Source: Actinomadura viridilutea (GTDB lineage Bacteria; Actinomycetota; Actinomycetes; Streptosporangiales; Streptosporangiaceae). Taken from it: a DNA stretch of 64,000 nt. The stretch covers positions 186,001 through 250,000 of the forward strand of contig PVNI01000002.1 of the NCBI GenBank assembly GCA_003001795.1, in the 5' to 3' direction. A model generated the notes under the pieces. That model did not search any database. It saw only the letters and a program-made list of their open reading frames with translations, and had not been told where the DNA came from. Below, in pieces: positions 11,299-19,715 of the stretch; within the stretch, counting starts at the first letter, position 1; each line of letters begins with the position of its first letter. Made by a program: the position numbers and the translations under genes.

Positions 11299-11951
11299 TG
11301 ACCTGGGACTGGCACTACACCGGAGAGATCCTGCCCGACCTGCTCGACGGGCTGCGCGTCACCGTGATCGCCACCCTGCTCGGCTACCTGATCGCGCTGG
11401 TGCTGGGCCTGGTGTGGACGCTGCTGCGGCGCACCCCCAGCAGGATCGTCAACCAGACGGTGCGGTGGGTGGTGGAGTTCATCCGCAGCACCCCGCTGCT
11501 CGTGCAGCTGTTCTTCATCTTCTACGTGCTGCCCGGCTGGGGGCTGACCCTCGGCGCGCTGACGGCCGGGGTGATCGGCCTGGGGCTGCACTACTCCACC
11601 TACACCTCCGAGGTCTACCGGGCGGGCATCGCCGACGTGCCGCGCGGCCAGTGGGAGGCGTGCACCGCGCTGAACCTGCCGCGGCGCCGCGCCTGGCAGG
11701 ACGTGATCCTGCCGCAGGCGGTCCGCAAGGTGGTGCCGGCCCTCGGCAACTACCTGATCGCCATGTTCAAGGACTCGCCGATGCTGCTGGCGATCAACGT
11801 GGTGGAGCTGCTCGGCGCGGCCTACCACGCCGGGGCCGAGACGCTGCGGTACCTGGAGCCGATCACGGTCGTCGGCGTGCTGTTCGTGATCGTGAGCGTG
11901 CTGTCGTCCATCGTCGTCCGTCGCCTGGAGGCGCGCTATGCCACCCACTGA
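11298..11951 (+). CDS. ehuD: Ectoine/hydroxyectoine ABC transporter permease
   Basis: The second HisMQ-type permease of the importer, 217 aa. It has hydrophobic helices at residues about 15-40 and later, the motif VVEFIRSTPLLVQLFFIFYVLP, and an EAA loop EACTALNLPRRRAWQDVILP. The ATG shares its A with the ehuC TGA, and its 3' end overlaps ehuA by 14 bp. Together with EhuC it forms the transmembrane pore for ectoines. Confidence 0.92.
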   Translation: MTWDWHYTGEILPDLLDGLRVTVIATLLGYLIALVLGLVWTLLRRTPSRIVNQTVRWVVEFIRSTPLLVQLFFIFYVLPGWGLTLGALTAGVIGLGLHYSTYTSEVYRAGIADVPRGQWEACTALNLPRRRAWQDVILPQAVRKVVPALGNYLIAMFKDSPMLLAINVVELLGAAYHAGAETLRYLEPITVVGVLFVIVSVLSSIVVRRLEARYATH

Positions 11952-12810
11952 CACCGCACCCGCCACGCCCGAGGAGTCGTCGGAGAACGTCCCCGCGGGG
12001 ACGGCGCGGGGCGCGCCCGACGTCCCGCCGCAGCGGACGGACGCGCCGGGCATCCGCTTCGAGAAGGTCGTCAAACGGTTCGGCCGGAACGTGGTGCTGC
12101 GCGAGCTGGACTTCGAGGTCGCGCCCGGGGAGCGGGTCACGCTGATCGGGCCGAGCGGCTCGGGCAAGACCACGATCCTGCGGCTGCTGATGACGCTGGA
12201 GAAGGTGGACGGCGGCGTCATCTGGATCGGCGACCGGCCGCTGTCGCACATGCGGCGCGGCGACCGGCTCGTCCCGGCCAACGAAAAGCACCTGCACGAG
12301 ATGCGCAAGCAGGTCGGCATGGTGTTCCAGCAGTTCAACCTGTTCCCCAACATGAACGTGCTGCGCAACCTCACCGAGGCGCCGATGCGGGTGCTGGGGC
12401 TGTCCAAGGACGAGGCGGTCGAGCGGGCCCGCCGCCTGCTGGACATGGTGGGGCTCGCCGACAAGATCGACGCCCATCCGTCGCAGCTGTCGGGCGGGCA
12501 GCAGCAGCGGGTGGCGATCGCCCGCGCGCTGGCCATGGAGCCCAAGGTGCTGCTGCTGGACGAGGTGACCTCGGCGCTGGACCCGGAGCTTGTCGTCGGC
12601 GTGCAGGACCTGCTGCGCGACATCGCCCGCGGCAGCGACCTGACCATGCTGTGCGTGACGCACGAGATGGGGTTCGCCCGCGACATCTCCGACCGGGTGC
12701 TGATGTTCGACCAGGGGCAGATCGTCGAGGAGGGCCCGCCGGAGCGGATCTTCGAGGAGCCCGCCGAGCAGCGCACCCGCGACTTCCTGCAGGCCGTCCT
12801 CGCGTCCTGA
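11938..12810 (+). CDS. ehuA: Ectoine/hydroxyectoine ABC transporter ATPase
   Basis: The cytoplasmic ATPase of the importer (290 aa). It has Walker A GPSGSGKT, the Q-loop VFQQFNLFPNMNV, the signature LSGGQQQR, Walker B VLLLDEVTSALDPE and the H-loop CVTHEMGFARD. About 35 residues of Pro/Ala-rich N-terminal extension precede the ABC domain, longer than usual for polar amino-acid ATPases. It starts at ATG 11938 inside ehuD. It ends the ect/ehu block; an unrelated lipid-type gene set follows after 80 bp. Confidence 0.93.
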   Translation: MPPTDTAPATPEESSENVPAGTARGAPDVPPQRTDAPGIRFEKVVKRFGRNVVLRELDFEVAPGERVTLIGPSGSGKTTILRLLMTLEKVDGGVIWIGDRPLSHMRRGDRLVPANEKHLHEMRKQVGMVFQQFNLFPNMNVLRNLTEAPMRVLGLSKDEAVERARRLLDMVGLADKIDAHPSQLSGGQQQRVAIARALAMEPKVLLLDEVTSALDPELVVGVQDLLRDIARGSDLTMLCVTHEMGFARDISDRVLMFDQGQIVEEGPPERIFEEPAEQRTRDFLQAVLAS

Positions 12811-12843
12811 CCCGCGCCGCGTCCTCGTCCCCCGCCCCCGCGG

Positions 12844-12858
12844 CCGAATCTGATTCGG
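12844..12858. promoter_or_regulatory. Palindromic operator upstream of the thiolase-like gene
   Basis: CCGAAT-CTG-ATTCGG is a perfect inverted repeat with 6-bp arms. It abuts TAACGT (12859-12864), a plausible -10 box, and lies 33 bases before the GTG of the thiolase-like gene. Nearly the same element occurs at 14494-14510, before the nitronate-monooxygenase-like gene. A shared TetR-type repressor is inferred; its gene is not in the window. Confidence 0.55.
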
Positions 12859-12891
12859 TAACGTGGGGGCGGACAGGGCGAAGGAGGGGGC

Positions 12892-14067
12892 GTGACCGGA
12901 TCCACGGCGGGCGCCGCGATCGCGGGCCTGGGGATGACCGAGCTCGGCAAGGTCTACGGGCGCAGCCCGCGCCGGCTGGCGGCCGACGCCGTGCGGCGGG
13001 CCGTGGCCGACGCCGGACTGTCCCTGGCCGACCTGGACGGCCTGCTGGTCAGCCACGGCACGAGCGGCTCGCCCGGCGTCGAGCTGGCCGCCGCGCTGGG
13101 GCTGCGCGACCTTCGGCTGCTCACCCAGATGAACGCGTTCGGCGCCACCGCCGGCGCGATGGTGGCGTACGCGGCGATGTCGGTGCTCAGCGGCGCCGCG
13201 TCCACCGTCGCGTGCGTGTTCGCCGACGCGCCGCTGCGGCCGCGGCGGTCGGCGGGCTCGGCCTACCAGCGGGACGCCGCCGAGTGGTACGGGTACGGCG
13301 GCATGACCGCCGCGCTGGGGTTCCGCAGCGTCAACGCGTTCTACGCGCTGGCCGCCCGGCGGCACATGCTCCGCTACGGCACCACCAGCGAGCAGCTCGG
13401 CGCGATCGCGGTCAGCACCCGCCAGTGGGCCGCGCGCAACCCGCTCGCGCAGATGCGCGAGCCGATCACCCTGGCCGACCACCAGAACTCCCGGTGGGTC
13501 GCCGAACCGCTGCACCTGCTGGACTGCTGCCTGGTGTCCAACGGCGCCGTCGCCGTGGTCGTCACCGGGGCCGACCGCGCCCGCGACCTGGCCCAGCCGC
13601 CCGTGCACCTGTGGGGCTGGGGCCAGGGGCACCCCGGGCACCGCAGGGAGCGCGGCAGCGACTTCGGCCTGACCACCGGCGCGGCCGTGTCCGGCCCGAT
13701 CGCGATGAAGATGGCCGGGGTGAGCGTCGACGACATCGACGTCTGCCAGATCTACGACTGCTACACCTACACGGTGCTGGTGTCGCTGGAGGACTACGGG
13801 TTCTGCCCCAAGGGCGAGGGCGGGCCGTTCGTCGCGTCCGGGGTGCTCGGCCCCGGCGGTGCGCTGCCCACCAACACGGGGGGCGGGCAGCTGTCGGGCT
13901 ACTACATGTGGGGCATGACGCCCCTGTCGGAGGCGGTGATCCAGGCGCGCGGCCACGGCGGCGACCGGCAGGTTCCCCGCAACGACGTCATCCTGGTGAG
14001 CGGCAACGGCGGCGTCCTGGACCACCACTCCACGCTGATCGTCAGCCCGCACCCGAAGGGAGCCTGA
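12892..14067 (+). CDS. Thiolase-superfamily lipid-transfer protein (SCP-x / Ltp2-like)
   Basis: A 391-aa thiolase-fold protein of the non-decarboxylating SCP-x thiolase group. It has the N-terminal AAIAGLGMTELGK strand, a VCQIYDCYTYTVLVSLEDYGF segment and the C-terminal NTGGGQLSGYYMWGM motif. Paired with a DUF35 protein, as here, such proteins can act as thiolases or, as in steroid side-chain degradation (Ltp2 with ChsH2), as retro-aldolases on CoA esters. GTG 12892 is preceded by GAAGGAGG. The partner gene begins two bases after the stop. The substrate is unknown; a lipid- or steroid-derived CoA thioester is inferred. Confidence 0.85.
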   Translation: MTGSTAGAAIAGLGMTELGKVYGRSPRRLAADAVRRAVADAGLSLADLDGLLVSHGTSGSPGVELAAALGLRDLRLLTQMNAFGATAGAMVAYAAMSVLSGAASTVACVFADAPLRPRRSAGSAYQRDAAEWYGYGGMTAALGFRSVNAFYALAARRHMLRYGTTSEQLGAIAVSTRQWAARNPLAQMREPITLADHQNSRWVAEPLHLLDCCLVSNGAVAVVVTGADRARDLAQPPVHLWGWGQGHPGHRRERGSDFGLTTGAAVSGPIAMKMAGVSVDDIDVCQIYDCYTYTVLVSLEDYGFCPKGEGGPFVASGVLGPGGALPTNTGGGQLSGYYMWGMTPLSEAVIQARGHGGDRQVPRNDVILVSGNGGVLDHHSTLIVSPHPKGA

Positions 14068-14069
14068 CC

Positions 14070-14468
14070 GTGGACATCGGCATCCTGCGGCGCGACGGAC
14101 GCACCGACCCGTTCTTCGACGGCGCCGCCGGCGGGCGCCTGGTGATCCGGCGGTGCGCGGCCTGCGACCGGTGGCTGGCGCCGGACGCCGGCGGCTGCCC
14201 CGACTGCGGCTCGGACGACCTCGCCTGGGCCGAGGCGAGCGGCGAGGCCGCCCTGGTGACCTGGACCGTCCTGCACGGCCGCCCGGCCGACGACGGCACC
14301 GTGCCGCCGCCGGTCCGCCTGGCGCTGGTGGAGCTGGCCGAGGGGCCGTGGCTGCACGCGCGGCTCACCGACGTGGACCCGGAGCGGCTGCGGGAGGGCC
14401 TGCCGCTGCGCGCGGTGTTCCGGCATCCCCCCGAAGGCGAGTCCTACGTGCTGTTCGAGCCACGGTAG
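14070..14468 (+). CDS. Zn-ribbon/OB-fold DUF35 protein
   Basis: A 132-aa protein with a rubredoxin-like zinc ribbon (Cys29-x2-Cys32 and Cys43-x2-Cys46) followed by an OB-fold (ASGEAALVTWTVLHG through LRAVFRHPP). DUF35 proteins partner thiolase-like SCP-x proteins and bind acyl-CoA. It starts at GTG 14070, two bases after the thiolase-like gene, so the two are almost certainly made together as a complex. The frame is open upstream, but only this start gives the conserved domain boundary and coupling. It is small but clearly real. Confidence 0.88.
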   Translation: MDIGILRRDGRTDPFFDGAAGGRLVIRRCAACDRWLAPDAGGCPDCGSDDLAWAEASGEAALVTWTVLHGRPADDGTVPPPVRLALVELAEGPWLHARLTDVDPERLREGLPLRAVFRHPPEGESYVLFEPR

Positions 14469-14493
14469 AGCCCCGCACTCGGCTGCCCCCTAG

Positions 14494-14510
14494 ACCGAAT
14501 GAGGTTCGGT
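14494..14510. promoter_or_regulatory. Palindromic operator upstream of the flavoprotein gene
   Basis: ACCGAA-TGAGG-TTCGGT, 6-bp arms around five bases. It shares CCGAAT-N4-TTCGGT with the site at 12844. TACCGT at 14515-14520 is a plausible -10 box six bases before the ATG, which suggests a leaderless transcript repressed from this site. Regulator identity is unknown. Confidence 0.55.
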
Positions 14511-14526
14511 CACCTACCGTCGGTGC

Positions 14527-15660
14527 ATGCGCACCGAGGTCTGCGAACGGTTCGGCATCGAGTTCCCGCTCTTCGCCTTCAGCCACTGCCGGGACGTGGT
14601 CGCCGCCGTCACCAACGCCGGCGGCTTCGGCGTGCTCGGCGCCGTCGCCTTCACCCCCGAACGCCTGGACGAGGAGCTGCGCTGGATCGACGACCACGTC
14701 GGCGGCCGCCCCTACGGCGTGGACGTGCTGGTGCCCGCCCGCATCGACGAGGCGGCCCGCGGCGGCGCCGGCGGGCTGGACGCGCTGCTGGCGGCCGTCC
14801 CCGAGGAGCACTGGGCGTTCCTGGCGAAGCTGTTCGACAAGTACGGGGTGCCGCTGCCGGACTTCGACCGGGCCCGGACCTCCGGCGCGCGCGGCCCCGG
14901 CGTCACCGAGCGCGGCGCCGCGGAGCTGGTCGAGGTCGCCCTCGCCCACCCGATCCGGCTGATCGCCAGCGCGCTCGGCCCGCCGCCCCCGCACTTGGTG
15001 GAGGCGGCCCGGGCCGCGGACGTCCCGGTGGCGGCGCTGGTCGGCACCGCCGAGCACGCCCGCCGCCAGGTCGCCGCGGGCGCGGACCTGATCGTCGCGC
15101 AGGGCGGCGAGGCGGGCGGGCACACCGGGGAGATCTCCACGATGGTGCTCGTCCCGGAGGTCGTGGACGCCGTCGCGCCCGTCCCCGTGCTCGCCGCGGG
15201 CGGCATCGCCACCGGACGCCAGATGGCCGCGGCGATGGCGCTGGGCGCGTCCGGCGTGTGGTGCGGCTCGGTGTGGCTGACCACCGAGGAGGCCGAGACG
15301 CCCCCGGTCGTCAAGCGGAAGCTGCTCGCCGCCACGTCCCGCGACACCGTCCGCTCGCGGTCGCGCACCGGCAAGCCCGCCCGGCAGCTGCGGTCGGCGT
15401 GGACCGAGGAGTGGGACGGCCCGGACAGCCCCGGCCCGCTCGGCATGCCGCTGCAGATGGTCCTCGCCGAGGGCGCGATGCGGCAGATCACCAAGGCGGC
15501 CGAGGCCGGCAATCCGGGCGCCCGCGAGCTGGCCGGCTACTTCGTCGGCCAGTGCGTGGGGCTGATGAACTCGGTGCGGCCCGCCCGCCAGGTCGTCTAC
15601 GACATGATCGAGGAGTTCGCCGACGCGGTGGAACGCCTGAACGCGCTCACCGAGGGCTGA
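14527..15660 (+). CDS. Nitronate monooxygenase / 2-nitropropane dioxygenase-family flavoprotein
   Basis: A TIM-barrel FMN enzyme (377 aa) with family strings CRDVVAAVTNAGGFGVLGA near the N-terminus, VAQGGEAGGHTG, and the phosphate-binding VLAAGGIATGRQMAAAMALGA. Family members oxidise nitronates, but several actinobacterial members act in lipid catabolism (for example IpdC in steroid ring degradation). The shared operator with the thiolase/DUF35 pair favours a role in the same degradative pathway over nitronate detoxification; this is inference. It stands 58 bp after the DUF35 gene with its own putative promoter. Confidence 0.85.
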   Translation: MRTEVCERFGIEFPLFAFSHCRDVVAAVTNAGGFGVLGAVAFTPERLDEELRWIDDHVGGRPYGVDVLVPARIDEAARGGAGGLDALLAAVPEEHWAFLAKLFDKYGVPLPDFDRARTSGARGPGVTERGAAELVEVALAHPIRLIASALGPPPPHLVEAARAADVPVAALVGTAEHARRQVAAGADLIVAQGGEAGGHTGEISTMVLVPEVVDAVAPVPVLAAGGIATGRQMAAAMALGASGVWCGSVWLTTEEAETPPVVKRKLLAATSRDTVRSRSRTGKPARQLRSAWTEEWDGPDSPGPLGMPLQMVLAEGAMRQITKAAEAGNPGARELAGYFVGQCVGLMNSVRPARQVVYDMIEEFADAVERLNALTEG

Positions 15661-15677
15661 CCGGCCGCCGCGCCGCC

Positions 15678-16736
15678 TCAGCGGAACTGGTTGAGCGGGC
15701 GGCCGGGGCCGTTCCTGATCTGCTCGACGAACAGCGCCGCCAGCGCCCGGTGCCCCTTGGCGGTGGGGTGGAAGCTGCGCGGCTCGGCGGCCAGCGCCGA
15801 CAGGTTCAGCGACAGGCCGTTCATGTACGGGTCGGAGCTGCCCGCCTCGTGCCCGGCGACCGCGTTGTAGGCGTCGACGAACTCCACGCTGCCCGCGGCG
15901 CCCGTGGCGGCCAGGCGCTCGTCGGCCTCCCGCACGGCCTGCCGGATCAGCTGGTTCAGGTCGCGGGCCCGCGCGTTCAGCCAGCGCTGGTCGGCCACGT
16001 CGATGTTGTCGCCGGCGGCGTTGTCGACCTCGGAGAACAGCCGCGGGTAGCCCATCACGATCACCCGGGCGCGCGGCGCCCGATCGGTGATCTTCTCCAG
16101 CAGGCCGGGCAGGGTGCGGCGCAACTGCGCCATCCGCGCGGCGATGTCGCCGCCCTGATCCTGGCAGTTGCGGCTCCACGGCAGCTTGACCACGCAGCCG
16201 GCCAGCACCCGGGAGAAGCCGACGTCGTTGCCGCCGATGCTGAGGGTGATCAGGCTGGTGTTCCGGTCGACGCGGCCCAGCTGGGCGGGCTCCCCGGACT
16301 TGCCGTGCAGGACGTCGGCGGTGGTCGCGCCCGCGCAGGCCCAGAACGCGGTGCCGCGCGCGAACCGGAACGCCTTGGCCACCTCGTGGTAGTAGGCGCC
16401 GGACGTGCGGTGGCACCGGTTCAGCGGGTTGCGGTCGGCCGCCGTGATCTCGGCCCCCAGGCCGGAGGAGTAGGAGTCGCCGAGCGCCACGTACGCGCCC
16501 TGGGTGGCGGCCTCGACGGGGGTGAGCCGGACGGCGGCGGTCGAGGTGACCGGTTCGGCGCGCAGCGTGTGGATCGTCCGCGGGCAGCCCTTGCCGAAGA
16601 CCTCGCACCGCACGGCGGGCAGCGCCACGAGCGGCGTGATCGCCGCCGCGACGAAGACCAGCAGGAGGGCGATGGCGAGACCCCTGTCTCCGAGGCGGTC
16701 CCGTACCCGCCGCGGCCAGGTGCCCGGCCCCGTCAT
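15678..16736 (-). CDS. Membrane-anchored or secreted SGNH/GDSL hydrolase
   Basis: A 352-aa protein with an N-terminal hydrophobic helix (about 19-41) after a basic stretch, that is a signal anchor or signal peptide. The SGNH esterase/lipase domain follows, with block I GDSYSSGLG (Ser88), block III SIGGNDVGF (Asn170) and block V SFHPTAKGH (His323). The layout resembles Streptomyces-type secreted lipases and esterases, with extra cysteines likely forming disulfides. The substrate is an ester, not identifiable here. It converges with the flavoprotein gene, leaving only 17 bp. Confidence 0.9.
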   Translation of the reverse strand: MTGPGTWPRRVRDRLGDRGLAIALLLVFVAAAITPLVALPAVRCEVFGKGCPRTIHTLRAEPVTSTAAVRLTPVEAATQGAYVALGDSYSSGLGAEITAADRNPLNRCHRTSGAYYHEVAKAFRFARGTAFWACAGATTADVLHGKSGEPAQLGRVDRNTSLITLSIGGNDVGFSRVLAGCVVKLPWSRNCQDQGGDIAARMAQLRRTLPGLLEKITDRAPRARVIVMGYPRLFSEVDNAAGDNIDVADQRWLNARARDLNQLIRQAVREADERLAATGAAGSVEFVDAYNAVAGHEAGSSDPYMNGLSLNLSALAAEPRSFHPTAKGHRALAALFVEQIRNGPGRPLNQFR

Positions 16737-16764
16737 CGCCCTCCCTTCCCTCGTCCCCGCATGA

Positions 16765-17268
16765 TCAGACGAGCCTGCCGCGTTCCCGGTTCCCGGCCGA
16801 TCCCCACATCGCCGTCCGCGGGCCGAGCGCGTGCAGCCCCGCCTCGATCTCGGCGTCCCAGCGGGCGCGCAGGCCCGGCCCCCAGCGGTCCTGCGGCAAC
16901 TCGGCGAAGCCGTGTCGGGCGTACCACGGCGCGTTCCACGGCACGTCCCGGAACGTGAGGAGTGTCACACCGGGTCGTCCGGCGCGCTCCAGGACGGCCC
17001 GCAGCAGCCGCGTGCCGATGCCCTTGCGGACGCGGTCGGCGCGGACGGCGATCTGCTCCAGGTGCGTCGCGCCGTCCATCGGCCGGAACGCCGCGAACGC
17101 CACCGGCGGTGTGCCCGCGACGAGGACCCGCACGTCCCGCCCGATCAACTCCTCGATCACGGTGGGCCCCGGCGGGAACACGATCCCCAGCGGCGCGAAC
17201 AGCCGGTCCGCCGACCGCTCGATCGCCGGCAGGCCCGCCAGATCAGCGGGCTGCGCGGGGCGCGGCAT
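16765..17268 (-). CDS. GNAT-family N-acetyltransferase
   Basis: A 167-aa acetyltransferase from the ATG at 17268, beginning MPRPAQPADLAGLPAIERSA, the usual start of this GNAT group. The acetyl-CoA loop is VRADRVRKGIGTRLLRAVLE, followed by a FRDVPWNAPWYARHGF segment typical of the C-terminal half. The frame stays open to 17403, but the extra 45 residues look unlike the family. The substrate is unknown. It lies on the same strand as the GlxA-like regulator upstream and the SGNH gene downstream. Confidence 0.8.
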   Translation of the reverse strand: MPRPAQPADLAGLPAIERSADRLFAPLGIVFPPGPTVIEELIGRDVRVLVAGTPPVAFAAFRPMDGATHLEQIAVRADRVRKGIGTRLLRAVLERAGRPGVTLLTFRDVPWNAPWYARHGFAELPQDRWGPGLRARWDAEIEAGLHALGPRTAMWGSAGNRERGRLV

Positions 17269-17418
17269 CTCGTCCACCCGCAGATCGTGGACCGCGCCCC
17301 CGCGGCGATCAAACGGTTTTCCCGCCTCCGCGGAACGCGTCGGCGCGCCCGGCGCGTCCCCGATCGCGCCGCCGCGCAAACGGTCGGGATCGGGGCGCGC
17401 CACGCGAGCCTCCCGGCG

Positions 17419-18381
17419 TCACGAGGCGCGGAAAGCGTTGCGGTACGCCTGCGGGGGCACGCCCACGAGCCTGCGGAAGTGCGGACGCAGCGCCACGCCG
17501 TCGGAGAACCCGGACCGCCGCGCCACCGCGTCGACGTCCAGGTCCGTGCACTCCAGCAGGTGCTGGGCGCGCAGCACCCGCTGGGTCAGCAGCCAGCGCA
17601 GCGGCGACTCGCCGGTGGACTGGCGGAACCGCCGGTCGAACGTGCGGCGGCTCATGTGCGCCGCGGCGGCCAGCCGGTCGACGTCCAGGCGCGGATCGTC
17701 CAGGTGCTCCAGCGCGTACGCCACCGCGTCGCCGATCGCGTCGCCCACCGGCGGCTCGGGCACCGGACGCTCGATGAACTGGGCCTGCCCGCCGGTCCGC
17801 TGCGGCGCCACCACCAGCGTCCGCGCGACCGCGTTGGCCGCCGCCGCGCCGTGCTCGCGCCGCAGCAGGTACAGGCAGGCGTCGATGCCGGCGGTGCTGC
17901 CCGCGCTGGTCACGATCGTGCCGTCGTCCACGTACAGCGCGTCGTCGACCACCGTCACGCCGGGGTACCCGGCGGCGAGGGCGGCGGTGTAGCGCCAGTG
18001 CGTGGTGGCCCGACGCCCGTCCAGCAGGCCCGCCTCGGCCAGCACGAAGGCGCCCAGGCACAGCCCGACCACGGTCGCCCCGTCGGCGTGGGCGGCGCGC
18101 AGCGCCTCCAGCACCGGCGGCGCGGCGGGCTCCCGCGCCGGGTCCCGCCAGCCGGGGACGATCACCATGCCGACCCGGTCCAGCGCCGTCAGCGGGTGCG
18201 GGGCGCTGACCTGGATGCCCGCGCTGGTCGTCAACGGGCCGGGACGCTCGGGGACGGCCACCACCTCGAACGCGGGGCCGCCGCGCGCCGCCAGCTCGAA
18301 CACCCGCGCGGGCACGGCGATCTCCAGCATCGGCGCGTCGTCGCCGAGCACCACGCCGACCGTCCTGGGGTTCCGGGGCAT
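17419..18381 (-). CDS. GlxA-type transcriptional regulator (DJ-1/PfpI + AraC HTH)
   Basis: A 320-aa regulator with an N-terminal DJ-1/PfpI-like sensor domain (residues about 8-195), including the elbow GLCLGAFVLAEAGLLDG. The C-terminal AraC-type double helix-turn-helix spans about 220-315 (LAAAAHMSRRTFDRRFRQ, ending VGVPPQAYRNAF). Such proteins usually activate a neighbouring target. The gene is divergent from the MBL-fold gene across a 71-bp gap, so that gene or the downstream GNAT are candidate targets. The ligand is unknown. Confidence 0.9.
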   Translation of the reverse strand: MPRNPRTVGVVLGDDAPMLEIAVPARVFELAARGGPAFEVVAVPERPGPLTTSAGIQVSAPHPLTALDRVGMVIVPGWRDPAREPAAPPVLEALRAAHADGATVVGLCLGAFVLAEAGLLDGRRATTHWRYTAALAAGYPGVTVVDDALYVDDGTIVTSAGSTAGIDACLYLLRREHGAAAANAVARTLVVAPQRTGGQAQFIERPVPEPPVGDAIGDAVAYALEHLDDPRLDVDRLAAAAHMSRRTFDRRFRQSTGESPLRWLLTQRVLRAQHLLECTDLDVDAVARRSGFSDGVALRPHFRRLVGVPPQAYRNAFRAS

Positions 18382-18452
18382 GGCCGGATCCTATCGGACC
18401 ATGGCGTTCACGCCACTCCTGCGGCTCCGCGCGGCCCGGCACAGTACGTCCC

Positions 18453-19220
18453 ATGACCATGACGATCCTGCCGGTCGGCGGCCCCACCGCCGTGCTGGAA
18501 ATCGGCGGTCTGCGGCTGCTCACCGACCCCACCTTCGACCCGCCCGGCGACTACCCGATCGGCGACCGCGCCCTGACCAAGACCACCGCGCCCGCCGTCG
18601 ACGCCGCCGGGATCGGGCTGCTCGACGCCGTGCTGCTCTCCCACGACCAGCACCCCGACAACCTCGACCGCGCCGGCCGCGCCCTGCTCGGCACGGTCCC
18701 GCTGGTGCTGAGCACGACCGCCGCGGCGGGCCGCGTCCCCGGCGTCACCGCCCTGCCCCCGTGGCGGCACTTCGACCTCGGCCCCGTGCGGATCACCGCC
18801 GTGCCGGCCCTGCACGGCCCGCCCGGCACCGAGCACCTCACCGGCGAGGTCACCGGCTTCGTGCTGACCGGCGCCGGCCTGCCGACCGTGTACGTCAGCG
18901 GCGACAACGCCTCGCTGGACGTCGTCCGCGAGATCGCGGCGCGCTTCCCGCGCGTCGACGTCGCGGTCCTGTTCGGCGGCGCGGCCCGCACTCCCCTGGT
19001 CCCCGGCGCGGACCTCACCCTGGGCGCCGCCGCGATGACCGAGGCCGCCCGCGTCCTCGGCGCCCGGCACGTCGTCCCGCTGCACATCGAGGGCTGGGCC
19101 CACTTCACCGAGGGCCCCGCCGACGTCGAGACCGCCTTCGCCGCGGCGGCCTTCGCCGACCGCCTCCGCCTCCCCACCCCCGGCCGCCCCATCGTCCTGC
19201 CGCCGCCCGACGCCGGTTGA
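18453..19220 (+). CDS. MBL-fold metallohydrolase with atypical metal motif
   Basis: A 255-aa metallo-beta-lactamase-fold protein of the UlaG/RomA-like kind: TAVLEIGGLRLLTDPTFD at the N-terminus, VYVSGDNASLDVV in the middle and VVPLHIEGWAHFTEG near the end. The usual HxHxDH motif is replaced by SHDQHPDNLD, so the first and last histidines of the motif are Asp and Asn. I recall this variant in a conserved subfamily, so it may still bind metal. Its start codon is divergent from the GlxA-like regulator, its likely controller. The stop codon lies inside the first copy of an intergenic repeat. Confidence 0.85.
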   Translation: MTMTILPVGGPTAVLEIGGLRLLTDPTFDPPGDYPIGDRALTKTTAPAVDAAGIGLLDAVLLSHDQHPDNLDRAGRALLGTVPLVLSTTAAAGRVPGVTALPPWRHFDLGPVRITAVPALHGPPGTEHLTGEVTGFVLTGAGLPTVYVSGDNASLDVVREIAARFPRVDVAVLFGGAARTPLVPGADLTLGAAAMTEAARVLGARHVVPLHIEGWAHFTEGPADVETAFAAAAFADRLRLPTPGRPIVLPPPDAG

Positions 19221-19408
19221 ACGGCGGCCACCGGAATCCGCCGCGGGCGCCTCGCGGCCGGCCGTCCCACACCGGCGTCGACATCCCCGGAGCGACCCGG
19301 CAGGCACCGTCGGGATACAGGGGCGCACGGCGAAAGCGCGGGCGGACGTCGATTGAACGGCGGCCACGCGACCACCGAGATCCACCGCGGGCGCCTCGCG
19401 GCCGGCCG
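19217..19408. repeat. Short direct repeat pair around repeat copy 1
   Basis: TTGAACGGCGGCCAC recurs at 19217 and 19353, and each copy is followed within 30 bp by the 20-base word CGCGGGCGCCTCGCGGCCGG. The pair flanks the first 70-bp element, and the first copy contains the MBL gene's stop codon. Confidence 0.8.
19276..19345. repeat. 70-bp dispersed repeat, copy 1
   Basis: Matches 19716-19785 over 70 bp at roughly 85 to 90 percent identity by eye, with no length difference. Shared blocks are ATCCCCGGAGCGAC and a perfect 25-base right end from GGGCGCACGG. Both copies are in the same orientation. Confidence 0.85.
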
Positions 19409-19715
19409 GCCGTTCCGCGCTCGCCCGCTGCGACGTCGCGCGGCGAGGGCGGGTTTGGGCGGCCGCTTGCCCGGGACGGGCTGACGGGAACCGTCGGTGG
19501 AACGGCGGTCGCGGCCGTCGGCGGCGGGCTTGCGGCCGAATCCGGGGCGGTCCCCCGGCGCGGGTTGCCGGCCGCGGGAACGCCGCCCGAACCCGAACGG
19601 CGTCCGCGGGCTCTACTCAGGCCGCGGCTCGGCCGGGGCCTGCCGCCGGACCCGCCGCTCGCCTCCGGCCACCGGGCGGCGCGGCGGCGCCTCACGGGCC
19701 GGGGGCTCGTACAGA

